Source: Phoronis australis
Lineage: Eukaryota > Phoronida > Phoronidae
Assembly: GCA_002633005.1 (NCBI GenBank)
Contig: NMRA01000508.1
Coordinates: 111,590 to 175,589, forward strand
DNA: 64,000 nucleotides
Reading direction: 5' to 3'
Position 1 is the first letter of the stretch. Every line of letters begins with the position of its first letter. The notes below the pieces were generated by a model. The model saw only the letters and a program-made list of their open reading frames with translations. It was not told the DNA's origin and ran no database searches. Shown one piece after another: positions 10,391 to 21,888 of the stretch. The position numbers and the translations under genes were made by a program.

Positions 10391-12042
10391 AGGAGGATAC
10401 CACCCGATTTAATTAGTCTTTTTGCCGTATTAATGGGTCTATATCCACATCGCCTCGTATACAGGTCGACCTTACCTTGCCTAGAGGTGTCGCGTTAACC
10501 TGTGAGGAAGATGAGAAACGACGCTAGCGACGTCAGTGGTTCATATGCATAGTGAATGCCGCTGTGCATAGTTCCCGCTTGTCCGAACTAAGCAGCTGCG
10601 AGAAAAGCGGGTATATCGTTTATTTTTACTTCCTCGAGAGTCCGAAATGTTTAGGAAGTGGCTCATGGTAGTGAAGAATGAAATGTATGCTGTAAATAGC
10701 AAGTTTGAGGCCGTGAAACATCTCCGTGACTGTGGCCTGCAGACATCGCAGTGCCTGACGAATGCCGGCTTGCCAAATAACTCGATACGTTCCGTTGTCT
10801 GAGCTTGTTCACGGCGCCTCTCTAGTATTTCTTCATCACTGTATTCCTGTTCGAATTGATAGCCTGTAAAACTTAACGATCCACTTGCGAAGTCGGGACT
10901 GACAGCTCTAGCTCATCCTAAGTCGAGATTGCGAGTTGCTATGTTGGCGTTTATTACTGAGCGTTCTGTTTCAAAATGTATTATTCTCACTCTAACCAAT
11001 ACTTATATAAATTGAAACAACATCTGTCTCATTAGATGCAATTTGTAATGCCTTTGGAGTGAGTGCAAAGGATTTGAAAAGCCAGCAATGAATAAATCAC
11101 TGCGTTGCCCGGCTTTAGGTGCTATAAAACTAATTGACCGGACACCTAGGCCGTGTGAGCTCATGCTAATTTCGTGTTTGCTGACAGAAACTGTTGTGAA
11201 ACAACTCGATTTCCATCCCACGGCCAGGTGTTAGGGGAATCTTTATTTACGTTTACACTACTCAAATAATGATTGTCAATGTACAATTTCTGCCCTGACG
11301 GTGCTGTGCCAAAGCGGAACCCGACTCTCGCGGCCCCCGACGATGAGTAAGTAGATTTGCCGTTTCGTGGCTAATTCACCAACATAATCAGGTGCACATT
11401 ACTTTGGCTCACTAGTATAGTATTTTCTTGGCTGGAAGTTTAGTTTCCACTGAACTTTGGCTGGTTTATGTTCGTGACGTCTGATCAGTTTCTGTGCCAC
11501 TGGCCGGGATAACGAGTCAATCCGGCCGGCCGCGACGGGCATGATCGGGCTCCGAGCCACTGGCCAAGCAAACAAGCGCTTTGTGTTTAGAACTCAAAAA
11601 ATCGCAAGTCTAAACAACACAGATCTAGGTTCACCTGTCTGTATCTCACGTGGAAAATACTTCGAAAGTATCTCCGAACAGACCCCAAACTCCTGCTATG
11701 GACCTTATTGGCCTGCGAACTTTGTAGGCTACGGTGTGTCCAAATACCAATAAATCCGTATGAGCGAAATAAAACAACGCGTTTTTTAAGATCTCGGTGT
11801 ATTTTTAACGGTTTTACATCGAAGTTGGTGTTAAACGATGTCTTCAAGCGATAAGCTGACACCAGTAACCCGTGTTGTGAACTGCTGAACAGACTGCGTG
11901 TGAAATCGATGACGTCATTGGATAATTTCAACACCTCTGTCTGCCGTCAGGTGTCAGGTAACGCAACCGTACGTGTCGTTATGGAGTAGATCTACTCGAT
12001 CTAAATTGATACAAATTAGGTTGTTTTTGGGTGGCATGCTCC
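10391..12042 (+). mobile_element. ~1.65-kb TIR transposon relic, pogo/mariner-like
   Basis: Left end AGGAGGATACCACCC and right end, read inward on the other strand, AGGAGCATGCCACCC match at 13 of 15 bases. Both ends are flanked by TTTAA, so a TA, TTAA or TTTAA target duplication is possible. A 51-residue frame at 10647-10802 looks like a helix-turn-helix of the CENP-B/pogo N-terminal kind. No DDE domain was found, so the copy is non-autonomous or decayed. Superfamily assignment is inference. Confidence 0.55.
10647..10802 (+). pseudogene. Helix-turn-helix fragment of a pogo-like transposase
   Basis: ATG-to-stop frame of 51 residues, shorter than most gene finders report. Residues 18-47 (KFEAVKHLRDCG ... 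LTNAGLPNNSIRSVV) have the spacing of CENP-B/Psq-type helix-turn-helix domains: a helix, a turn at Gly, then a recognition helix ending near S-I-R. It lies inside the TIR-bounded element, and a stop follows at once where the transposase should continue. Identification is by pattern only; it could be chance. Confidence 0.35.
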
Positions 12043-12350
12043 TTTAAGCTGGGAAGAAATTGTTTAATTACCTACTATGGGTTATGGATAGCCTTGCCCA
12101 CAATGGGGTGTAAAGGTGTCTGTGGGAACAAAGGATAAGAAATGTTAATCGAAGAAACTGCATACATATTTGTGTTTTTGATTATTCATTAGGTCAAGCT
12201 GAAGTTCGTACATGACTGCAATTCCAACCGTGAAAATTTGGGCTTTAGAATTCACTTTTTGAATTCTGATGGCTGAAACGAATGAGCACTTTTTCGGAAA
12301 CTGGTTAGGAATCTGCCCGTGCTCTTCAAAGCGGGCAAGAGGCTGTGGAG
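12043..12350 (+). other. Upstream region of zinc-finger gene 2
   Basis: No feature is certain. The frame of the next exon stays open upstream to about 12309, where GGTTAG|GAATCT could be an acceptor. The first coding exon may therefore start there rather than at the ATG at 12351. Confidence 0.4.
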
Positions 12351-13475
12351 ATGATTTCTTCGAACAATGGGGTGCACAAGGAGTCTCCTGGAATACACAT
12401 ACCACTTGGGTGTACTGTGAAGTCTGACCTGAGTGAGCGCAGAGAGCCCCACAGGGGAGTTAATGAAGCTCACGAGGAAGACATGCTGGAATGTTCTGTA
12501 TGTAAACAACTGTTCTCAATGGAAGCTGATCTGATTGCACACTTACAGACACATAATGAAACTAACGAGGCTCACAGGGGAGTTAACTCTACAGAAGTGC
12601 TGGAGTGTCCTGTATGTAAGCAAGTGTTCTCAATGGTGAACGAGTGGACTAAACACTTGGAATCTCACAGTGGAGGCGATAAAACTCAGTCTAAGCCTGA
12701 AGACTTGCTCGAGTGTCCTGTGTGTAAATTGTCCCTGATGGCTTACAACTTAACTGAGCACTTAAAGACCCATAGAGGAATGGCCAAGGTCTACTCTTGT
12801 AGCGTTTGTCTGAAAAGTTTCTCGTGCAAAAGCGGACTAACGGGTCACATGGTCAGGCATACGGGCGTCAAGCCGTACGCGTGTGACTTATGTGACGCGG
12901 CTTTTTACTACCGCCACTTGCTCAAGAACCACCGGCGAATTCACACAGGCGAGAAGCCGTACAAGTGTCGATACTGCGAGAAGTGTTTCGTCTCCAGCAC
13001 CACTACCCGACATCACGAGAAGAACCACTTTAAGGGGAAGACATACAAGTGTCCGCACTGCGACAAGGCATTCAAGAGTTGCTCAGAGATGAGGCAACAT
13101 GCCGTTATTCATACTGGCGCGCTGCCATATAAGTGCAATATGTGTGGGAAACGTTGCTCACGCAGATACAACCTGACTCGACATCAGGAGAGCTGCAAGG
13201 GTAAATCTAAAGCAGTTCCTCTTTTAGAGGGCACGGGGCCAACTATGGTAGCAAACTGTGGCAGGACTAAGCAACTGTTGGAGGTGGATAGTACGCAACG
13301 TGTTGAGACGTTCAGTTGTAACTTTTGCGCCGAAGTGTTTTGGAAATGGAGAAGTATACGGGCCCATATGAAGACACATGTCATGTACACGTGTGGCGTC
13401 TGCATGGAATCTTTCACCGCTGAGTCTGCGCTGGACCAGCATATGCTGTCTCACGTCAGTAAAAACACGCACGTG
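12351..13475 (+). CDS. C2H2 zinc-finger protein, paralog 2, upstream exon
   Basis: The first in-frame ATG is at 12351; an upstream in-frame stretch leaves an acceptor near 12308 possible. The exon encodes ten fingers. Three N-terminal ones follow the LEC.VCKQ.FSM pattern; the third, LECPVCKLSL, is atypical. Canonical fingers follow (YSCSVCLKSF, YACDLCDAAF, YKCRYCEKCF, YKCPHCDKAF), then a C2HC finger (YKCNMCGKRC...RHQESC), FSCNFCAEVF and YTCGVCMESF. The last two match the last two fingers of paralog 1. GTG|GTATGT at 13473-13481 is a phase-0 donor at the homologous position, so the six residues before the stop at 13499 are probably intronic. Likely a nuclear DNA-binding protein. Confidence 0.88.
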
Positions 13476-15913
13476 GTATGTTCATGTTGCTGCCAATAGC
13501 ATTTAGAGACTTTGTGATGTAAAAAATAGTTGCCGACAGTCTGGTGCATTTTGTACGTAACATACACTGGCCGCTCAGGTGGGGCACATAGCACTGATCA
13601 CCTGAAACCATTTTGTTGTTCATCAGTATTTGTATTATAACTAACACTGAGCTGGGGAATTAGAGACCTGACTAGCAGTGGGCACGTGAATCCACGACGT
13701 TGTGTAAAAGAAAGGGACATGTATCCCAGTAGACCACACCACCTGTTCCGTCTTGAATATATAGAAATCCAGCCACTTAATTGAACATACGCTGTAGTAG
13801 GAGCGTTCTCACCAGGAATAACTTTGAGCACAATGGGAGTGACAGAATGCTGTTAACAGCAATTTTAGCTTTTAAGTTGTGAAAGGTTGACCGCTACATT
13901 TGTGGTTTAGATTTTTTGCAAATCGTAGTTGATGATTCCCATGAAACGCTAAGATTCAGTCTGGGACAATGGTGATTCAACTTTTTTCAGGTGTATTTAA
14001 ATTAGAACCACTGTATTCTGAAGTTGATATGACTGTCGAAAATTGAGCATAGTCACTCAAAAATTGAGCGTGCTGGTCAAATTTGAACGTGAGACCTCAA
14101 AAGTTGAGTGGTGTGCCACTTGCTGACAAAACTGAATAGTGTTCAGAGAATCTAGAAATTTGAAGATCCTGCAACTTGACTAAACCCTTAAGTAAAAGGT
14201 TGATAAATTTTAGTATTTTGTTGCTGCAATCCAGCCTCTTGGCACGCATTTGGTAGGTACACTTTGTCTCGGTTAGTGCTCTGGGGTTTGTTCCTTGAAG
14301 ACTCTTTTGTCGTTTGGCTAAAAATCAGTCTACTAATATCTTGGCCTATTTCACGAAACCAGGCTAATGCTTAAAGTCAGAAAATCTCTTGTCTGCAATT
14401 CGAAGCCAAGCGACAGAAATCCATTGATAGTCTTTTTGGGAGCAGACTGAAAGCCAAAGACAAAAGCGTTAAATTATGGAGATAAACTCACTGAAAAACT
14501 GGATCCAGAGCGTCTAGTGTTTTGATTTAATGACCAGCCACTCGATTGTTCATTCACTCCTCATAATGTGCAAGATACATCCGGGCTTTGTCCTGTGTCA
14601 AAATCCCGACATTATATGGTGTTCAGCTCTTAGTTTAAGTTCAGCTCGTGACTTAGCGGAAATCCCAGGTGCCCAAAGGGAAACTGAGTCGGCAAAATTA
14701 TGGCCGGAAGTTGCCGATGAAAAAACAAACCTCCATTTCACCCATAATTTTATTGCTGTATGCAGTTACGCGAGACATCGCGGTGTCCCACGATCCAAGG
14801 CTGCCGGTTTTGTCATCTATCTGGGGTCCCCATGTCGACTCTCTGATTATTTGAATAATGTTTATCTGAGTTCATAATTTATTCTCGTTTTTGTGAGTTT
14901 TGTATTTTGGTTAGCTCACCCCAACTTAATCTAATTAAATTCCTCTCACCAGTGGAGAGCGCGAACAATTGGAAACACGTGGAGGTGCGGGCTTCATGGC
15001 CCTACATCGGTTGGTTTTGGCCAAACAATTCCAACTTTTTTCTCTTTACCTCCTGTTGTAATTTGAGTGTGTGATTGATATGTGCTAACTGCTGAAATTG
15101 GCAAATACACTGGTTTCAAGAATTAATTAAACGAAACGGTTATGAACCAAAGATATTGAATCTAGGAAGAAATGTTATTAATACATGTATAAAGTTTGAA
15201 AGTAAGCACAAGTTTTGACTAGATTTTCGGCTGAATTATTGTTCGACTTTTCCACTCGCTGTGCTTGCTTGGGATTTTCCTCACGTCCTCAAACGCCATC
15301 TGTAGCTGCATTGGCAAGCTACAGGTCACCAAATCGAGCAGTAACCTGTTTCAGGGGATATTCACATGAATTCTATGCCATGCCACATTTTCATGAACCT
15401 GCTGTTGTTTGATATCCAGTATAAACTTTTTGAATGTAGGAAATTGTACATGGCTGCCCAATTTCTCTAAAATGCGGAGCCTGGAACATTTGGTTGTTTG
15501 TATTCAAACTTTACAGTTTTTGATAAATTTTTCGTTCAATAACTTGAAAGGATACTAAGCCCGGTTTCCCATCCAGTTCTCTTAAACGAAATAGTGCTCT
15601 GTAACCCTCGATAACCTTCAGAAATTTGGAAGAAAAATTAAAAACTCATTCCAAAGTCTGCCAAATGGACAGCGCTATTAGCAAAGACCACCCACCAAGA
15701 ACCAGTGCCCAATCTGTGACATAGGGAGTATGAGGTTTTGGATTTCTGCTTTCAATTTGGAAGATTGATGCCAATGATGCCTTAGCATGTGACAGAACAA
15801 GGATTGGTGGACATTATCAAAACAGAGTTTAGTGTCCTTTTAAGATCTAAATCTCTGCGTAGGATTTTTCTGTGTTTCATTACAAGCTGTCTTCGTGCTT
15901 TCTAATATTTTAG
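13476..15913 (+). other. Intron of zinc-finger gene 2
   Basis: Runs from the GTATGT donor to the acceptor TCTAATATTTTAG. Frames inside (13598-13831 minus, 14530-14877, 15215-15412) show no family motif. 14040-14110 has several short 'AAA(T/G)TTGAGC/G' repeats. Confidence 0.65.
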
Positions 15914-17351
15914 AATGAGAAGTGCAAAGAAGGCACCTCTTCGGATGACAAGGAGGCGGATTGTTTCTCTCATCGCACTGCAGATGAGGAGCAAGATCCC
16001 NNNNNNNNNNNNNNNNNNNNNNNNNNNNNNNNNNNNNNNNNNNNNNNNNNNNNNNNNNNNNNNNNNNNNNNNNNNNNNNNNNNNNNNNNNNNNNNNNNNN
16101 NNNNNNNNNNNNNNNNNNNNNNNNNNNNNNNNNNNNNNNNNNNNNNNNNNNNNNNNNNNNNNNNNNNNNNNNNNNNNNNNNNNNNNNNNNNNNNNNNNNN
16201 NNNNNNNNNNNNNNNNNNNNNNNNNNNNNNNNNNNNNNNNNNNNNNNNNNNNNNNNNNNNNNNNNNNNNNNNNNNNNNNNNNNNNNNNNNNNNNNNNNNN
16301 NNNNNNNNNNNNNNNNCAACTTTGTATAAAACGTGAATCTCCTCTTGAAGGCACCAATCTGTTTGCTCCAACCGATTTTAATATGGAATGTGTGGAGTTT
16401 AACGCCAACGATGTTGATGGCGTTGTGACTGACTCTGGTGTCAGACAGAGTGGTGCTGATAGTAGCGGGCTTGGTGGCGACGGAGAATGTCACGATTACA
16501 CTGTTGGTTTGGTCGAAGCCAAATGTGGAAAATCGAAAGCAGCTGCAGATGGTGGTGTTGATGGTGCTATTGGGTTTGGAGGCAGTAGCGTCGATGAAAA
16601 TGGTGTTGGTGCTAATGGTGGACATAAAAACACAATTTTGAGCAGAGGGGAGTGTCACTCACTGGAAAGACATCAAGAGAGCGAGGAGAACTCTCATAGT
16701 CACCATAGCAACCCTCAGGAGCAGTCGAATGAGAAGACATACAAGTGTAGACACTGTCTTAAATTGTTCACGACAAGAAGTCGGCTGTCGCGGCATGTGA
16801 TGAGGCATGGTGAGAAGTCGCACGAGTGCAGCGTCTGCGGCAAAAAGTTCTGGCATTTGGGTCTGCTGAGACAACACACCAGGGTGCACACAGGTGAGAA
16901 GCCCTTTATGTGCACATTCTGTCCAAAGAGATTTGGCGAGAAAACTAACCTCACGGTGCACTTGCGCACGCACACGGGCGAGAAGCCATACGCGTGCTCC
17001 GTGTGTCCGTACAGGACGACGCAGAGCGGGACGTTGAAGAGGCACGTAATGACCACGCACAACCCTGACTGGGACCCGTCTAGCGTGCCGAGAACGCACT
17101 TGTGTGGTTTCTGTGGGAAGACATTCCACAAGCCACGTGACCTCAGGAATCATACACGCATTCATACGGAAGAGAAACCATTCACGTGCTCAGTGTGTAA
17201 CAGGAGTTTCAGGCTGAACGAGACTCTGAAGCGTCATAGCATGACGCACACTGGAGTGAGGCCTCACATGTGCGCGGAATGCGGTAAAACATTCACCCAG
17301 CGAGGCAACCTACGAGTTCACATGAAAGTCCACGGGAAACACCTGGATTGA
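15914..17351 (+). CDS. C2H2 zinc-finger protein, paralog 2, last exon (interrupted by assembly gap)
   Basis: Starts after ATATTTTAG in phase 0, reading NEKCKEGTSSDDKEADC and on to the gap: 29 acidic codons filling exactly 15914-16000. A frame starting at the ATG at 15915 is one base off and reads through the Ns only because the 316-base N run is an estimated size. After the gap (from 16317) comes an acidic Asp/Gly/Val linker with the motif F.PTDFNMEC, like AAEFNLEC in paralog 1. Seven fingers follow: YKCRHCLKLF, HECSVCGKKF, FMCTFCPKRF, YACSVCPYRT, HLCGFCGKTF, FTCSVCNRSF, HMCAECGKTF. It ends HMKVHGKHLD. Both paralogs share the 'WDP' spacer before finger five. ATTAAA near 17387 may serve polyadenylation. 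Confidence 0.9.
16001..16316. other. Assembly gap (316 N)
   Basis: Run of N inside the acidic linker of zinc-finger gene 2. For the flanking frames to join, the true length must be a multiple of three; 316 is not. Confidence 0.97.
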
Positions 17352-19388
17352 GCTCGTGGAGTTACGGATCATCTTTAATGAACTTTATTAAATATTAACT
17401 GTCATGTCATGAAAATGTATGTTTACAAATCCTGGATGATCACAGAACTTAATTACTATACATGAACAAAAATATTACCAACACATTTATGATTGGCTGT
17501 TAACTGTCTTTTTTATTAATTCAAGATTTTCCATAGACTAGCTGGGATCTCAAGCATGAATTTTTAGCAAGAAACACAACAACAATACCTGTTTATACCA
17601 TGCATACATGTAACTATGTACATGTATATCCATGCGCTACAAATGAGCTTCTCAGGGATTTTTCGTCCTGAATATTTGACTGCCCATAATCAAAATTCGT
17701 CTCTTGATGGACTATTGAAGTTTTAGTCACTGCTAACATAAATGTGTCCCTTCCCATCGTCTATCCAGATTTTCCTGCTTTTATAGTACATGTAGATGTT
17801 TAAAACTCCAGCTTACTTCACGTGTAAGATTTCAAAGTGTTTGGACGTTTTACCGTGTATACATGTAATTTACATTTCAGTTGCATTTTGAATATTTTAG
17901 GCCAGAGATATTCTCTACATCTGCTTATTGGCTACAGGCCTTGGATATGTCCCGACTGCCATCTAACGACGTCTGCTCAAATTTTACTTGTCTTGGACAG
18001 AAATGTCAAATGAGTTCAGGGCATATTAGTTATCATACTCATTGGAAAATCATTAATGAAAACATTTTATTTACGACTGTAAACGGCGTGCTCACATCCA
18101 TTGAATGTCAATTGCAGAAGAAAAAGAACATTCTACTGATGGAATTCACTTTATTTCGATAACACAACGCCTGTCATCGTGGTTAGTGTGCCCTTAGTAC
18201 ATCAATATCACGTGACTGGAATTACCAATTACCGCACGCCAATTTGAATGAACTCAAAATTTTGAAAGCTTTCCGTGGGCGAGATTTTTTGGGGTTTGTG
18301 CCGAGCAAACGGCAATTTAGTGGTGCCTCGAATGTTGAAGCTCAATTTTGGTACGTTCTTTTTGGTCTTTGGCAGACATTTTCTGGAGTGAATTTTGCTG
18401 TCATGCCAGTTCATTTGGCATTATAATTCAGTTCAAATTTACGTTTGGAAATCTTTGTTTTTTACTTTTGCCGTAATATCGACTAATTAACAGCACGGCC
18501 GGACCATAAACATATTGGTTTGTAGCAAATAAAATTGACTACAGATTTGCAAACCAGCGGATCACGTCGGTCAATATTACTCGAACGCAAAACTCCCTCT
18601 TACGAAAGAAAGTACTATGTGTGCATATTAAACGCAGTGGAAGATCCTGGAGAACAATTTTTTTTTTTGTGTTAAACAAGTGTTGCTGGTGAAATTCTTT
18701 GTGCCTGCATAGACCGTGCTGTTTGTGTTAATTTAAATAGATGAGTTTCTCTCTAGCCACGATTGCGCTGTCATCTGTGGCACGTTTAACGTTTCGTTTA
18801 CACATCACAAAAACAATAACGCTGCCTAGTGTCGAACTTTTATCTCTATGACAATACAATCGCTTTTGGGCCGGCCTCCATCGCCTTTCCCAGCCAACCG
18901 GCAAGTACAAATGGTGATTACCGATTGAGATAACAACAGTCACCTACCACAGGACGTGAACTTTTAATACGGAGTGATATGTTTGTAACAAGGGATCACT
19001 AATGGTTTTCGGCGATAACCGGTCGCGGCCAATTCGGGGCAAGTTCTTGAAGTAATAGTTCGCCGGGTTAGAGGCGATGATAAAGACATGTTGAAGACAA
19101 TAGGTTTATATTTGAAAGATTTGGAGCCAAGAGGACTACTTCATTCAGCAATATATAACTACGCTATACAGTAATATGATACTATAACAGGTCCAAACTA
19201 ATTAATGCGGCCATTCAAAATTATACTCGTCGTTGATTGAACGGCGCTCAGCGAATTATTTGATGTACATGTACTAGTGGTTACAGACTAGTCGGTAAAC
19301 AGTCACTCAAGATTTTTAGTGGAGTGACCATACACATTTAGTCATTTCAAATATTCAAGACCATTGGCCCAAAGTACAGTTTTCTAAC
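17352..19388. other. Intergenic: one exon-like frame, otherwise nothing
   Basis: Unique-looking sequence downstream of zinc-finger gene 2, with several TACATGTA palindromes. The exon-like frame at 17881-18078 is listed separately. Confidence 0.5.
17881..18078 (+). CDS. Unassigned exon-like open frame
   Basis: Not recognised. The open frame starts exactly after AATTTACATTTCAG, a strong acceptor, and reaches ACT|GTAAAC, an acceptable donor. This gives 66 codons, phase 0 at both ends. The peptide has cysteines in V-C-S-N-F-T-C-L-G-Q-K-C spacing, and NFT is an N-glycosylation sequon, as in extracellular proteins. No partner exon was found, so chance is quite possible. Confidence 0.2.
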
Positions 19389-19637
19389 ACGTGCGCGCAC
19401 CCAGGGAGGCTCGAACGAGCCTCCCCCCCCCATTCGGCGAAGTCGGCAAAAAGGTCCGCCAGCCAGAAACAAAAAGTCCGAGAAAATGAGACAAAAGACC
19501 ACTAAACAAGCACAAATACGCAATTCACAGTGGTGCGCCCGTTTCCGTTTTTATTTGTCCGCCGGCTGTTTTGTTACCAAAAGGTCCCCAACGTTAGGAA
19601 TGCGAGCCCCCCAATTTAAAGGCTGGGTGTGTGCATG
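19389..19637 (-). mobile_element. MITE family B, copy 1
   Basis: Ends GTGCGCGCACCCAG and CTGGGTGTGTGCATG form imperfect inverted termini. The interior (AAACAAAAAGTCCGAGAAAA, TGAGACAAAAGACCACT) matches 19979-20214 and 39728-39917 in reverse. Confidence 0.6.
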
Positions 19638-19978
19638 TAACAAAGAAATTTATTTTATGTTTATTTATTATTTTACACTCATAATTTCTGTACCGTTATC
19701 AGTCATAATAAATGACCTCTATTTCACCCATATACGTCTCCTCATCTCTGGAAACGGAGCTTGCGACGCACCTATCGTTTTCGGGACATACTTCAAACAT
19801 ACACATTATTTGTACTACAGCAGAGTAGTTGCAAGAATTTCCTTGTACGTTGATCAGATGTTATGCGCTGCAAGTCGTGTAGCTCAGAGCTAAGTTGCTA
19901 TTAGCCCGGCAACGGGCTTGACACCAGTTGACAAGAGTGGCTGTCATTGCAATTAGCTACACACTGTTGCGGCACTTC
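19638..19978. other. Spacer between the two inverted MITE B copies
   Basis: About 340 bases with no gene. The frame at 19486-19893 begins inside the MITE and runs through; it is not supported. Confidence 0.5.
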
Positions 19979-20214
19979 CATGTGCGCACCCAGCTCGATG
20001 TATGGGGGGCTCGAATTTCTGGCGATGTGGACCTTTTGCTGACAAAAAACAGGGAGGAGTTAAAAAAAACAAAAAGGGGTACCACGTTCACTGTGCGTCT
20101 GTACCTTTTCAATGGACTTTTGTCTCGTTTTCTCGGATTTTTTGTTTCTCTGGGGCGTACCTTTTTGTCCACCTTTGCCAAATGGGGTTGCTCGTTCTAG
20201 CTCCCCGACTTCTG
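19979..20214 (+). mobile_element. MITE family B, copy 2 (inverted relative to copy 1)
   Basis: Starts CATGTGCGCACCCAG and contains GGACTTTTGTCTCGTTTTCT, CGGATTTTTTGTTTCT and GGGGGGCTCG. These are the complements of copy 1 blocks in reverse order. The right terminus is lost. Confidence 0.6.
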
Positions 20215-21666
20215 TCGTGACTTGGCCTCGTGGTTGACCGACGCCGGCCGTTTAATTTCATCAAGTCAACCGATTATGTAGACAACTAAATGATTCTGAA
20301 CCACAATAAACGTGATTCTGTATTTACCATCACATACGGTTGTGAGGCATTGCTCTAATTTTCCTAACTTTAAAATTGGGGACGCTTAGCTGTACCGCCA
20401 CCATTAACTAAAAGCTCGTATGATTTTCCGAAAGAAATAAGATCAGGTACTATGAAAACATGCTTTGTATTATGTGCCGTTGTTATTGCGTTACTATAGA
20501 TAATGACCAACGTCTGTAGCTGGCCAGTAGAGACAGTGACGCGATCCTACATGTATACACTACGAGCCTCATACGTGGGTAGCTTTTCGGCGAAGTATGC
20601 CTCACACTAAGTGATTAACGCGTCAAAGTCATGTTGTTGTACTGTAAGTACCTTTTGCGCGAACAGGGTCATCTCAGGAGGCCGTCGATGTCTTTAATTC
20701 CTTCCAATTCAAACGATCACTCTCGTTATTAACTTTTCCTTCTAGCGGTCCTTCGTTCACTTCTGACCCTTCTCGATTTCGTCACATGAACTTGGCTCTG
20801 TAAGTTTCGTGAAAACTTATTGTGCACATCTGGGAATGAGTCACGCCACCAGCAATTTTTTTTGTTGGAACATCTGCTTACACACACCTTTTTTAGCATA
20901 CGAAAAGTCGTATGCGAAAAAGTGTGGTGTGTATACAGGGGTTTAGACAATTTCCAAATATTTAGGAGCATAAGGAGCACCGACGGTGCGTAAAAACTTG
21001 AATACATGTATCAGATGATCGCGAAACAGCAGCCTCAAGCTGTTTTAGAACCAAGACCTGTACTGTTAGTCCGGAAATAAACATGTGTTCTGTCTCGTTA
21101 CGAGAAAAACTGGCGAACGATGGTGCTCTCTGCTAATAGTCTATTATTAAAAGCGACAATAAATAATTAAGTATCACTTTATTATGCTGAATCACGTTGA
21201 CAAAAACGGAAAAAGTCAAATGTTTCAGGAAACAAATCATAAGTCTGAAAACAGTTTCACGAAACCAAAATATCGTGTGCACAGGCAGTGGCGAAAAGAC
21301 TGGACTAGTTTTCGGAGGGACCAGATGTACACTGAGAATACACAAAAAGGCTGACCTGGTCAGTTACTTGACCAATAGTACACCTGTGCTTATTATCCCT
21401 ATAGTCGATCTGTCGCGGGACCAAACAGTGCTGGTTGAGATAAATAGTTTTACAAAGCACACTTTGGTAAAAAATCACAAGACTAGGTCGCCGAGGGACC
21501 AGAAGTACTGTACACTGAAACTCAATGTACACAACTTAAGCTGGCCTGGTCCGTCGCGAGACCTAAAGTGTACTATGCAAAAAATTTTGAACTGAAAACT
21601 TCTCTCTAGACACTTTTTAATCCCGAGTGGTTACTGATACGTTAGTCCTATCCTTCTGTTGTCTAG
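20215..21666. other. Intergenic: weak internal repeats only
   Basis: No gene. 21300-21560 contains several degenerate 'GGGACCAGA.GT.CACTGA' and 'TGGCCTGGTC' repeats, which make the frame at 21197-21595 look repetitive. Confidence 0.4.
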
Positions 21667-21888
21667 ACTGCCGAGGAATCTGACCTGATCCAATGGTTTG
21701 CTCGTCTTGGAACCATTCTACCCAGATACTGTATCTTCGATGTTTGTTCCCAACGCTTGCACTTCGTCAACTGCTATGTCAATGAGCTTGTAAGCCTCTA
21801 CAATGTCAACATCTCGTTTCGCAGCTCAGTTGGCACTAAGACCCTTGAGGTTGCCAAGTCCATTCAAAAGACTTACACGCGCAACTAA
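21667..21888 (+). CDS. Unassigned exon-like frame (73 codons to stop)
   Basis: Not recognised. Starts after CCTTCTGTTGTCTAG, a strong pyrimidine-rich acceptor, and stays open in phase 0 (TAEESDLIQWFARLGTI...) to TAA at 21886. An internal donor, CTT|GTAAGC at about 21790, offers a shorter exon. Codon use looks protein-like, with three cysteines in 17 residues near the middle. There is no start codon, so it would be an internal or last exon of a gene whose other exons I did not find. It could also be a piece of an old transposase. Confidence 0.3.
   Translation, partial: TAEESDLIQWFARLGTILPRYCIFDVCSQRLHFVNCYVNELVSLYNVNISFRSSVGTKTLEVAKSIQKTYTRN

Noticed and set aside
19486-20220. Plus-strand frames of 72-135 codons
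   Set aside because: They start in or run through the MITE B copies.
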